Origin: DATDYW01 sp044375695
GTDB lineage: Bacteria; Patescibacteriota; Minisyncoccia; Phycocordibacterales; JAACPR01
DNA: 23,055 bases
NCBI GenBank assembly: GCA_044375695.1
Contig: JBILMG010000009.1
Location: forward strand, 1 to 23,055
Direction: 5' to 3'
In this document: positions 14,049 through 21,024 of the stretch, piece after piece
Layout: every line of letters begins with the position of its first letter
Numbering within the stretch: position 1 is the stretch's first letter
Position numbers and translations under genes: made by a program
The notes under the pieces: generated by a model
Told to the model about the DNA's origin: nothing
What the model saw: only the letters and a program-made list of their open reading frames with translations
The model's database searches: none

Positions 14049-14519
14049 ATGAAAAGAATCACAATCATCTACCAGGAAAAACTCCCCCGACCGAACTTCC
14101 CAGTTCAGTCGGTTCAGGACGCCTCTCACCACGCCTCCGGGCACTTCATTCGATTGATGGGTGAGGTCCAAAGCATCGCCAACAGTCTGACGAGGGCTGG
14201 GCACGCCTGCTTCTTCAGGCGAATGTCTGGCGCCGATCGAGCTGAGCGGGGCAGAACTCTCAGGCTCCCCGTCAGTCCGCTCGAGTGCTTGGAGGAGGCC
14301 GACATTCTCGTGGTTGTCCGGGACCTGGAAATCGAAGAATTCGACTACGTCTTGGAGAGCACGCTGCTCGGCGCCGGATTCCCTCTGGTTATCTTGGACC
14401 CGCTCGCCACAAAAAACGAAGACCAAGGTTTCGAGCTCGGAAAAAGGATTGCCTGGTGTCGAGAAGGTGCCAACGTGCAGGCAGCCGTCACGGCTCTTTT
14501 GCAAAAAATGACGCCATGA
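14049..14519 (+). CDS. Hypothetical protein with Rossmann-like pattern (first of three)
   Basis: A 156-residue soluble protein. Predicted strands at 4-8 (ITIIY) and 52-57, a long helix at about 28-50, then ECLEEADILVVVRD (79-92), a helix and GAGFPLVILDP (108-118) give an alternating beta/alpha layout. The pattern of acidic residue, hydrophobic strand, helix, then G-x-P-hydrophobic strand recalls nucleoside deoxyribosyltransferase-like or SLOG-type nucleotide-binding folds, but I cannot assign a family. It has its own strong promoter and terminator. The next two genes on this strand share the core pattern. Confidence 0.6.
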   Translation: MKRITIIYQEKLPRPNFPVQSVQDASHHASGHFIRLMGEVQSIANSLTRAGHACFFRRMSGADRAERGRTLRLPVSPLECLEEADILVVVRDLEIEEFDYVLESTLLGAGFPLVILDPLATKNEDQGFELGKRIAWCREGANVQAAVTALLQKMTP

Positions 14520-14544
14520 TTTAGCTCCCGACCGACCCCCCCCG

Positions 14545-14577
14545 ACCGAGCCTCTCGCAGAGGCTCGGTTTTATTTT
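14545..14577 (+). terminator. Intrinsic terminator of the 14049-14519 gene
   Basis: A perfect 11-bp stem (ACCGAGCCTCT, 14545-14555, with 14559-14569) is followed by TTTATTTT. Confidence 0.92.
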
Positions 14578-14579
14578 GG

Positions 14580-14609
14580 TTGCATCAATCTTGCGCCGGT
14601 GCTTAATTG
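14580..14609 (+). promoter_or_regulatory. Possible promoter of the 14617-15087 gene
   Basis: TTGCAT (14580-14585) and TAATTG (14604-14609) are 18 bp apart and the ATG follows 7 nt later, so the mRNA would be leaderless. Confidence 0.3.
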
Positions 14610-14616
14610 CCGGCAA

Positions 14617-15087
14617 ATGCAACTTGATGGATACCGCGGGGAGGCGGGCCGCGTGCGCGCGTCCGCTACCCCGACCAAAAAACACCTCGTCGTTATCGCC
14701 GCCAAAAAAGCTCGGTTCCACTCGGGAGATCTCTCGATCGTGGCTTCCCGCTCCGGCTGGAAACTGTACGAGGCTCGCTGGGATTCGGATAACGCCGCGC
14801 CTGTCGTCGCCGCCTTCGAGGCGGAAAAGGTTGTCGTCGTTCTGGTCGGTCTGTCGCCTCTGGTCGACAGCCAGCCGCTCGAGCGGCTGCTGCTGCGGCA
14901 AGGTTTCCCCGTAGTGGCAATCGATGTCAGCGAAGACCTACCAGCCGCCACCGGCGAGCCGGCTGCCTGGGTCTTTGGCGTCACGTCGTTTTCGACCGGC
15001 CGGGCGCCTCTCCCCGAAGATTCGGCGCTACGGCTCGAATCGTTCGACCCGACGGCAATTGTCCGCGCCGCCGACAGCTGCCCCTGA
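14617..15087 (+). CDS. Hypothetical protein with Rossmann-like pattern (second of three)
   Basis: A 156-residue protein from the ATG at 14617; a GTG at 14599 and a GTG at 14653 are alternative starts, the latter just before the first strand. The predicted strand HLVVIAAKK (23-31) is followed by a helix, then KVVVVLVGLSP (71-81), a helix (SQPLERLLLRQ) and GFPVVAIDV (96-104). The block KVVVVLVG...RQGFPVVAIDV lines up by eye with ADILVVVRD...GAGFPLVILDP in the previous protein. Family and activity are unknown. The stop codon lies inside its terminator hairpin. Confidence 0.55.
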   Translation: MQLDGYRGEAGRVRASATPTKKHLVVIAAKKARFHSGDLSIVASRSGWKLYEARWDSDNAAPVVAAFEAEKVVVVLVGLSPLVDSQPLERLLLRQGFPVVAIDVSEDLPAATGEPAAWVFGVTSFSTGRAPLPEDSALRLESFDPTAIVRAADSCP

Positions 15088-15104
15088 AAGGGGTTTTTCT
15101 TTTT
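15081..15104 (+). terminator. Intrinsic terminator of the 14617-15087 gene
   Basis: A short CCCCT/AGGGG stem that includes the first base of the stop codon is followed by TTTTTCTTTTT. Confidence 0.75.
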
Positions 15105-15146
15105 GCTGAACGGGAGCTTCATGGGGGCCTGGGGTAGCGGAAGATA

Positions 15147-15174
15147 TTGACTTTTGTGTTTATTATGATAGAAT
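15147..15174 (+). promoter_or_regulatory. Sigma70-like promoter of the 15231-15827 gene
   Basis: TTGACT (15147-15152) and TAGAAT (15169-15174) are 16 bp apart in an AT-rich island. The block ATATTGACTT is identical to the one in the promoter at 13974. The leader of about 50 nt has a small CGATC/GATCG hairpin. Confidence 0.7.
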
Positions 15175-15230
15175 AATAAGGAACGATCAGAAGATCGATA
15201 CACAACTCCAAACCACCCCAATACCGACAC

Positions 15231-15827
15231 ATGAAAGACAATACCCTCAGAATCCTCGTCTTCTTCAGCACCCGCGCCGCTGCCTCTCAGGCAGAGCCGC
15301 AGGCGACTTCCACGACCAGTGGTCTCATTGACCAGCTTACGGTTGTGCAGAACCAGTTCGCCGAAGCCAGCCACCTGGTCTACGTCCGTCGCTACGACGT
15401 CAACCCTACGGTGAGCGTGTGCGACATGCCGTTCGACCTCGCGGTCATGATTGGCCGCACCGATCCCGGGTCACTCGCGAACGTGGCTGCTCTCGGGCGG
15501 CCGGTGCTCGAGATTGTCGCCGAGAAACCGCAGCGTCCGATCAGCCTTCCGGCTTACGGCGCCTGCGCGGCTGAAGAGGCTTACGCGGCGGCGCAAGAGC
15601 TTCGTCGCCGCTACGCGCAGGTGCTCGCTACCTTCGCTTCGCTCCTCCCCGGAATCGTGGTCTCCAAGGTGCCGGAGCCTCTGCTGGCACCAGCCCCTCC
15701 GGTTCGCTCGGCTCCTCCGGCGCCTCCTTCGGCTCCGCGCCCTCCTCAGGCTCCTCCTGCGCCCGGCGCACCTGGCGACGGAAACGGTTCCGGCACCGGC
15801 GACGGAGACGGCGAGGGAGCCAAATAG
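15231..15827 (+). CDS. Hypothetical protein with Rossmann-like N-terminus and Pro/Gly/Asp-rich tail (third of three)
   Basis: A 198-residue protein. Residues 1-145 show a strand (LRILVFFS), a helix, a strand (HLVYVRRY), then FDLAVMIGRTDPG (68-80), a helix and ALGRPVLEIV (87-96) and a long Ala/Arg helix. The block around 68-96 resembles the core of the two preceding proteins. From about 148 the chain turns Pro/Ala-rich and ends in an Asp/Gly repeat (GDGNGSGTGDGDGEG), which is likely disordered. The repeated Gly/Asp DNA is similar in style to the linker of the protein at 7743-8699. The frame is chosen over a very long opposing-frame ORF that overlaps it. Function unknown. Confidence 0.6.
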   Translation: MKDNTLRILVFFSTRAAASQAEPQATSTTSGLIDQLTVVQNQFAEASHLVYVRRYDVNPTVSVCDMPFDLAVMIGRTDPGSLANVAALGRPVLEIVAEKPQRPISLPAYGACAAEEAYAAAQELRRRYAQVLATFASLLPGIVVSKVPEPLLAPAPPVRSAPPAPPSAPRPPQAPPAPGAPGDGNGSGTGDGDGEGAK

Positions 15828-15853
15828 CAGTCGTCATATCGTACGAAACCCTC

Positions 15854-15890
15854 ACCGGGCGCTCTTCACCGAGCGCCCGGTCTTCTTTTT
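15854..15890 (+). terminator. Intrinsic terminator of the 15231-15827 gene
   Basis: An 11-bp perfect stem (ACCGGGCGCTC, 15854-15864, with 15871-15881) has a 6-base loop and is followed by CTTCTTTTT. Confidence 0.9.
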
Positions 15891-15897
15891 GAAAGGT

Positions 15898-15932
15898 AAA
15901 GAAAGGGCGCCCCGCAGGGGCGCCCTTTCTTT
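15898..15932. terminator. Bidirectional terminator between convergent units
   Basis: A 16-bp perfect palindrome (15898-15913 with 15917-15932, 3-base loop) has A-rich and T-rich outer ends, so each strand reads a GC-rich stem running into T residues. It ends the RNase J operon from the right and backs up the terminator at 15854. Confidence 0.9.
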
Positions 15933-15951
15933 ATCGGCTCGTGGGCATCGG

Positions 15952-18021
15952 CTAGACCCCGATGATCACCGTGATCACAATCGGCTGCTTGGAGGTCTCC
16001 TGGAAGAGCACCTTGCCGACCTCTTCCGAGACGCGGTTCTCGATCTTGTCGAAGTCGATCGGCCGCGCCGCGCGGGCTACCTCGGTCTCGATGACGCGCT
16101 TCACCATGAAGCGGCACTTGCGCAGCAGCTCCTGGTTCTCGCGGAGGTAGATGAAGCCGCGCGAGATGATGTCCGGCGACTTGCGGAGGCGTCCGGTGCG
16201 CAGCTCCACCGAGGCGAAGACCGTGAAGAAGCCTGCCTCCGAGAGCGACTGGCGGTCGCGCATGACGACGTCCTGGATGTCGCCGACGGCGAAGCCGTCA
16301 ACGGTCACGATCTCGCACGGCGCCTTCACCGGCAGGACCTCGATTTTCTGGCCGTCAGCCGAGATGTCGATGAGCGAGCCGTTGTCGGGCACGACCACGT
16401 TCTCGGGCTTGGCGCCGAGGCTAATCGCGAGCTGCGCGTGCTGGCGGAGCATGAAGTGGTTGCCGTGCACCGGCATGAAGAACCGGTAGTTGATCTTGTT
16501 GTGAATCCAGGCCAGCTCGTCGCGGTTGCCGTGGCCCGAGGCGTGCACGTCCGAGTCCAGGTAGGTGATGACCTTCGCTTGGGTGCGGTAGATGGTGTCC
16601 TTGAGGCGGGTGACCGCGTGGTAGTTGGTCGGGATGATCGAGGACGACAGCAGCACGGTGTCCTCCTTGCGGAGCTTGATCGACTTGTGCGTGCCGTTGG
16701 CCATGCGCATGAGCGCGGCGAACTCCTCGCCCTGGGCGCCGGTGACGAGCATCACCAGGCGGTCCGGCGCGACAGATTCGACCTGTTCGAGCGGGATGAG
16801 CGCCTCCTCGTTCTTGATGAGCTCGAGCATGCGCACGATCTCGACGTTGTTCTTCATCGAGCGGCCTTCGACGCAGACCTTCTTGCCGTAGCGGTGCGCC
16901 GCGTCGATGATCGCCATCACGCGCTCCACCTGGCTGGCGAAGGTCGCGATGATGAGGCGGCCCTCCGTCTCTTTGATGATGCGGTCGATGTTGCGGATGA
17001 CGGTCGACTCCGAGAGCGAGAAGCCCGGCTTCTCAATCGAGGTCGAGTCCATGGTGAGGAGCAGGATGTCGCGGTCCTTGAAGCGCTTGTACTGCTCGAC
17101 CTCCTCGTCGGTCGGGACGCCGTTCTCGTTGTCGACGCGCACGTCTTCGATGAAGGCGATGTCGCCCGGCGGGGTCTTGATGATGAGGCCCATCGAGTCC
17201 GGAATGGTGTGGGAAATCGCGAAGGTCGAAACCTTCATCGTGCTGCCCACGGCTACGGTCTCGTCGCCGTCGAGAATCTTGATGTCCGGCTTCTTGAGGT
17301 GCGGGAACTCCTCGTGTCGCTTGGCGACCATGATGGCGCCGAAGCGGCGGGTGTAGACGGGCGGGTGGCCAACCTGGTCGAGCAGGTAGGGCAGGCCGCC
17401 GATGTGGTCGAGGTGGCCGTGGGTGATGAAGATCGCGCGCACCTTGTGCTTACGCTCTTCAACGTACTTGGCGTTCGGGAGAATGTAGTCGATGCCCGGG
17501 GTGGTCGGCTCCTTGAACTGGAAGCCGGCGTCGACAATGAGGATGTCCTCGGCCGTCTCGATGGCGGTCATGTTGCGGCCGACCTCTTCGACGCCGCCGA
17601 GCGGAATGATGCGGAGGCACCCCGGCGCAACCGGCGGGATAGGGGCGCCGGTTTTTGCCTTGGGCGCGAGCGAGCGCGGCGCGCTCGGGCCGCGGCGGGA
17701 CTTCTGGCGCTGCTTCATGCGCATCTCGCGGTTCGAGGGCGCGAAAGGGGAGGCCGGAGCCGGGCGCGGGGCGTTGCCGCCGTCCTGGCGCGGGGCCTGA
17801 CCCTGCTGACCTTCTCGCGGGGCGCGGTTCGGGTCGGCTGGGCCACGGTCGCCGCCGCGTCCGCGGCCGCCGCGGCGCCGTCGGCGGCCGCCGAGGCCGG
17901 CGCCCTGGGGCTGGCTGCCGTCGTGGTGGTGGACGCGCGGGAGAGCGCCTTCGGGGCGAGGAGAACCCTCGTTGCCCTGAGGGGCCGGAGCGGCGGGCGT
18001 GGGGCTGGTGTTCTGGTCCAT
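15952..18021 (-). CDS. rnj: Ribonuclease J with long basic disordered N-terminus
   Basis: A 689-residue metallo-beta-lactamase/beta-CASP ribonuclease, an RNA 5'-3' exonuclease and endonuclease for mRNA decay and RNA processing. The zinc motif HGHLDHIGG (His201, His203, Asp205, His206) is intact apart from Leu where Glu is usual. Other metal-site residues are His271 (SHTIPDSMG) and Asp293 (EDVRVD). The beta-CASP parts follow: LLLTMDSTSIEKPGFSLSES, SSSIIPTNYHA, VHASGHGNRDEL and FFMPVHGNHFMLRQHAQLA, with a C-terminal domain ending in TVIIGV. About 130 extra N-terminal residues are low complexity, rich in Arg, Gly, Pro and Gln (GGRRRRRGGRGRGGDRG), and likely bind RNA; usual RNase J is about 550-600 residues. 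It is last in the operon, 54 bp after the solute-binding protein. Confidence 0.95.
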   Translation of the reverse strand: MDQNTSPTPAAPAPQGNEGSPRPEGALPRVHHHDGSQPQGAGLGGRRRRRGGRGRGGDRGPADPNRAPREGQQGQAPRQDGGNAPRPAPASPFAPSNREMRMKQRQKSRRGPSAPRSLAPKAKTGAPIPPVAPGCLRIIPLGGVEEVGRNMTAIETAEDILIVDAGFQFKEPTTPGIDYILPNAKYVEERKHKVRAIFITHGHLDHIGGLPYLLDQVGHPPVYTRRFGAIMVAKRHEEFPHLKKPDIKILDGDETVAVGSTMKVSTFAISHTIPDSMGLIIKTPPGDIAFIEDVRVDNENGVPTDEEVEQYKRFKDRDILLLTMDSTSIEKPGFSLSESTVIRNIDRIIKETEGRLIIATFASQVERVMAIIDAAHRYGKKVCVEGRSMKNNVEIVRMLELIKNEEALIPLEQVESVAPDRLVMLVTGAQGEEFAALMRMANGTHKSIKLRKEDTVLLSSSIIPTNYHAVTRLKDTIYRTQAKVITYLDSDVHASGHGNRDELAWIHNKINYRFFMPVHGNHFMLRQHAQLAISLGAKPENVVVPDNGSLIDISADGQKIEVLPVKAPCEIVTVDGFAVGDIQDVVMRDRQSLSEAGFFTVFASVELRTGRLRKSPDIISRGFIYLRENQELLRKCRFMVKRVIETEVARAARPIDFDKIENRVSEEVGKVLFQETSKQPIVITVIIGV

Positions 18022-18075
18022 GTTTGTTTCTTGTGTCTGCTAAACCTGACTAAAAGGAAATTTTTCGACGTGGCG

Positions 18076-19818
18076 CTACCGGGCAAAGATCGGCCAGACC
18101 TCGTCCGTCTCTCGGTGCCACGAGCGGACGAGCGCGAAGCGATCTGCCGGCGAGGCGAGGCGCGGCGGCAGCGGCGCCTCGAGGCCCTCCGGCAGCGCGT
18201 AGGTAGCCTCTGGCGCGTACAGGAAGGCCGCCGGAGTGTCTTTCGCGATCAGCTCTGCCGCGCGAGCCATGATCTTGGCGCGTGCCGCCGCGTCTGCCTC
18301 GGCGCGCAGCGTCTCGAGCAGCCCGTCGACGGTGGCGTTCGCGTACCCCGCCACGTTGAGGCCGGGATCGGCGCGCTGCGACGAGTGCCAGAAGCTGTAG
18401 AAGTCGACGTCGCGGCTGATGACCTCACCGAAGAGCAGCGCGTCGTAGGCGCGCGGCCGAATAGCCGCGTCGACGAGGTCCTGCGGCGCGTAGACCTCCA
18501 CGCGAACCTCGGCGCCAATGCCGCGCCACGCCGACGCCACCGCCTGCGCCGCCGCCACCAGTTCGGGCGCGTCGGCGGTGACCAGGGACAGCGAGAGGCG
18601 TTCGCCTTTGCGGGCGTACACCCCGTCTTCTCCGGCGGCGAAACCGTCCGCCTCTAGGATCGAGCGCGATCGAGCCGCCCGATCGGCTGCCGGCACCACC
18701 TCCTCTTTTTCTTCGACGAGGCTACCCGAGAGGTTGGCCCCGGCCCCGTTGCCGGCCTCGAGAGCCAAGGGGCCCTGGAGCGTCGCGCCGTACCCTTTGA
18801 GCACTTCGTCCACGAGCGCCTGGCGGTCGATGGAGGCGGCGAGCGCCTCGCGCACGCTGTGGTCGGCCAGAACCGGCGCGTGGCTCTGGTTGAAGAAGGC
18901 GGCGAAGACGCGCGGCAGCCGCTGGGTGGCCACGCGCGCGCCGCGCGAAGCGGCGTCGGCGGCGTCTTCTGGTGAGAGCCCGTAGGCGGACTCAACGTCG
19001 CCGCGCTCGAGCGCCGCCGCGAGGCGCGTCTCGTCTGGGTACAGGCGGACGGTCAGGTGATCCAGGTAGGGCTTTGCGCCGTCGTAGGCCTCGAATCCTT
19101 CGAGCTCGTAGGCGACGGCTGCGTCGTTCTGGCGGACCAGATTATTGAGGGCGAACGGGCCGGCGCCGATAGGCTCCGCGTTCGCGTCCGAGAGCAGGAA
19201 GTCCTGCGCCGAAAGCCCCGCGAAGCGTCCGCCCGGCAGAATGCCCATGGTGGTAGCCGAAAGGAAATCCGGGGCCGGCTCGCGCAGACGAAAGACGATC
19301 TCGCGTTCGCCGGCAACCTCGACCTCGACGTTGCTCCAGGCGGCCGCGCGGGGGCTCTTCACCTCGGGGTCGCCCGCTTTCTCGACGGTGAAGGCGACGT
19401 CCGCCGCGAGGACCGGTTCGCCGTTCTGGAACTCGGCGTCCGGGCGAATCCAGAAACGGTACTCGGTGGCGTCCTCGGAGACAGCGTAGGTGGCGAGGTC
19501 CGGCTCGATTTCGCCGGTAGCCGAGACGCGCGTGAGGCCCGCGAAGATGAGCGCGGTGAGGGCGCGGTCGGCATCGGACGCCGCGAGCACGGGGTTCACG
19601 AAGCGCGGGGTGCCGACGAGGCCTTCCACGAGGGTGCCGCCTTCGCGCGGCGCCTCGACCAAAGTCTTGCCGATGGCGACGGTGCCGGCCCCAAGCGCCG
19701 AGACGAAAGCCGCGACGACGAGCAGGCCAAAGGCCGCCCGTTCGGTAACGGACGACGCGGCTAGAATCGCGCGGACGCGACCAATCGGGCTCAGGTTTTC
19801 GCTTTCGAGCGGGTTCAC
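18076..19818 (-). CDS. ABC transporter substrate-binding protein, family 5 (peptide/nickel type)
   Basis: A 580-residue extracytoplasmic binding protein of the DppA/OppA family. An N-terminal transmembrane anchor (about 29-51) replaces a lipobox. The mature part starts EGGTLVEGLVGTPRFVNPVL and includes LTALIFAGLTR, EPDLATYAVSEDATEYRFWI, FQNGEPVLAADVAFTVE, the VREALAASIDRQALVDEVL segment and a C-terminal YDALLFGEVISRDVDFYSFWHSSQ. These match the family 5 layout. No permease or ATPase genes for an oligopeptide importer are nearby. It uses a GTG start and lies 62 bp behind secG and 54 bp before RNase J on the same strand with no terminator between, so the three form one operon. Confidence 0.92.
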   Translation of the reverse strand: MNPLESENLSPIGRVRAILAASSVTERAAFGLLVVAAFVSALGAGTVAIGKTLVEAPREGGTLVEGLVGTPRFVNPVLAASDADRALTALIFAGLTRVSATGEIEPDLATYAVSEDATEYRFWIRPDAEFQNGEPVLAADVAFTVEKAGDPEVKSPRAAAWSNVEVEVAGEREIVFRLREPAPDFLSATTMGILPGGRFAGLSAQDFLLSDANAEPIGAGPFALNNLVRQNDAAVAYELEGFEAYDGAKPYLDHLTVRLYPDETRLAAALERGDVESAYGLSPEDAADAASRGARVATQRLPRVFAAFFNQSHAPVLADHSVREALAASIDRQALVDEVLKGYGATLQGPLALEAGNGAGANLSGSLVEEKEEVVPAADRAARSRSILEADGFAAGEDGVYARKGERLSLSLVTADAPELVAAAQAVASAWRGIGAEVRVEVYAPQDLVDAAIRPRAYDALLFGEVISRDVDFYSFWHSSQRADPGLNVAGYANATVDGLLETLRAEADAAARAKIMARAAELIAKDTPAAFLYAPEATYALPEGLEAPLPPRLASPADRFALVRSWHRETDEVWPIFAR

Positions 19819-19880
19819 GAGAAAGAAATGCTTCGGGCGAAAAGGGTGGAAAGGGCAGGGGCGGCGTGCGCCCGAAAGGC

Positions 19881-20105
19881 TTACGCGAGGCGGAAGGCGG
19901 CGAAGGCGAGGGCGGCGAAAGCGGCGGCCAGGACTACCGTGGCTACGAAGATGACGCGCTCGGGTCCGCGGCGGGTGTGGAACCCTGCGTCCACGCTGTC
20001 AGCACCACCAAGGGCGCCAATGCCCGCGGCAGAGGTCTGGAGGAGGATCGCGCCGATCATCGTGACCGAGATGAGCGCGAGCGCGAAGGAAATCGCGGTA
20101 GCCAT
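19881..20105 (-). CDS. secG: Preprotein translocase subunit SecG
   Basis: A 74-residue protein with two transmembrane helices (about 2-20 and 50-72) joined by a Gly-rich cytoplasmic loop, AILLQTSAAGIGALGG. This is the size and layout of SecG, the small accessory subunit of SecYEG that aids protein export. I chose the ATG at 20105; a TTG 13 codons upstream is less likely because a -10 box lies between. It is the first gene of the secG / binding protein / RNase J operon. Identification rests on topology, loop motif and length, as SecG is poorly conserved. Confidence 0.85.
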   Translation of the reverse strand: MATAISFALALISVTMIGAILLQTSAAGIGALGGADSVDAGFHTRRGPERVIFVATVVLAAAFAALAFAAFRLA

Positions 20106-20115
20106 AGCGGGTAAG

Positions 20116-20121
20116 ACACTA
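20116..20121 (-). promoter_or_regulatory. Possible -10 box of the secG operon
   Basis: TAGTGT on the minus strand lies 10 nt before the ATG at 20105, giving a leader of about 3 nt. Confidence 0.35.
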
Positions 20122-20180
20122 CCACGGGGCTTCTGGGTGGGCAAACACCCTTATTTTTAAAGGCGCGAGGTCTGGTGGGG

Positions 20181-20217
20181 AAAAGATTTGGCCCGCCAGC
20201 GTTTTCGCTGGCGGGCC
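20181..20217 (-). terminator. Intrinsic terminator of the 20249-20812 gene
   Basis: A perfect 12-bp stem (20190-20201 with 20206-20217, 4-base loop) is followed on the minus strand by AAATCTTTT. Confidence 0.85.
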
Positions 20218-20248
20218 TTGGTTCTTTGGGAAGGGACTTCTGTCTGGT

Positions 20249-20812
20249 TTAACCGTTTTGGCTGTGTTTCTCGGCGTCGGCCTTACTCACGACCAGGATC
20301 ATCATGCCCTTGCGGAACACCTCGGGGGTGCCGAGCGCGTAAATGTCCGCGCCGGACATCATGATGGCTGTTTTCCTGCCGTTAGGGCCCGGGGCGACCA
20401 TTTCGGTCAGCCACGTTTCTTTCTCGTCCGAACTGGAGCCGACGTCCCTGCCGTAGGCTAGCGCCCAGGCGGTGAACATGCAGGCGCAGCACGGCACGAG
20501 GTCTTTGGTGGCCAGGAACTCTTTCGCCTCTGCGGCGGGAATTTCTGGAACCGTCACCTCGTAGGCTTGCACCTCTAGGGTAACCCCGGCGCGGCAGCGG
20601 TCGAGGATTGCCTGAACCGCCAAGAGATTGAGCTGGAATCCTGCTTTTTGGAGCTGGGGTTCCAGGCCTTTCCCGGCTTTCACCGTGGTCACCTGCCACT
20701 TGCGGTGGAGGGCGAGCGGCTTGGCTGGCTCGACAGGTTTATTGTTTGCTTTGGATTTGCTCGCCGGCGCTTTCGCGGGGCGACGTGTCTTTGGGGCTTG
20801 GAGTGTTGCCAT
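20249..20812 (-). CDS. Hypothetical protein with Lys/Pro/Ala-rich N-terminus and a CCAC motif
   Basis: A 187-residue soluble protein. The first 33 residues are Lys/Ala/Pro-rich and probably disordered. The rest has alternating helices and strands, with a Cys cluster at 108, 109 and 111 (VPCCACMFTAWALAYG) and a C-terminal block, FRKGMMILVVSKADAEKH. I recognise no family. The Cys cluster could bind metal or serve redox chemistry, but only three Cys are close together and no partner ligands are obvious. It has a strong promoter, a leader of about 70 nt and a strong terminator, so it is a single-gene unit. It is divergent from groES-groEL. Confidence 0.7.
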   Translation of the reverse strand: MATLQAPKTRRPAKAPASKSKANNKPVEPAKPLALHRKWQVTTVKAGKGLEPQLQKAGFQLNLLAVQAILDRCRAGVTLEVQAYEVTVPEIPAAEAKEFLATKDLVPCCACMFTAWALAYGRDVGSSSDEKETWLTEMVAPGPNGRKTAIMMSGADIYALGTPEVFRKGMMILVVSKADAEKHSQNG

Positions 20813-20886
20813 ATTCTGATTCTCTAATTGCTGTCTTTTCTGTCTTTTGTTTTGTCTGAGATCTTCCCTTTAGAACTCAGGTTCCA

Positions 20887-20914
20887 ATGCTACATCTGTT
20901 CTGTGAAGTGTCAA
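20887..20914 (-). promoter_or_regulatory. Sigma70-like promoter of the 20249-20812 gene
   Basis: On the minus strand a perfect TTGACA (20909-20914) and TAGCAT (20887-20892) are 16 bp apart. The leader of about 68 nt has CTGAG/CTCAG arms that could form a small hairpin. Confidence 0.65.
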
Positions 20915-20948
20915 TTTTTCGCCTTATTCTGCCGCTATTTCCGGCTGC

Positions 20949-20976
20949 TTTACTGCCTCCTGCCGGCGGGTAGAAT
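20949..20976 (+). promoter_or_regulatory. Promoter of groES-groEL
   Basis: TTTACT (20949-20954) and TAGAAT (20971-20976) are 16 bp apart. The leader is about 42 nt. I see no CIRCE-type inverted repeat (TTAGCACTC/GAGTGCTAA), so HrcA control is not evident. Confidence 0.5.
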
Positions 20977-21024
20977 CTGCCCGTCGCCGCAACCCGGCGC
21001 CTTTACCTAACAACCTAGCGAGAT

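Noticed and set aside
15451..18657. A 1068-codon open frame on the plus strand opposite RNase J
   Set aside because: The minus strand carries an unmistakable RNase J with its catalytic motifs. The opposing frame is rich in Arg, Asp and Val repeats typical of antisense to high-GC coding sequence, and it crosses three terminators or gene ends.
19819..19880. Inverted CTTCGGGCG/CGCCCGAA words between secG and the binding protein gene, considered as a terminator
   Set aside because: The arms are short, the loop is about 35 nt and there is no T tract, so the operon probably reads through.
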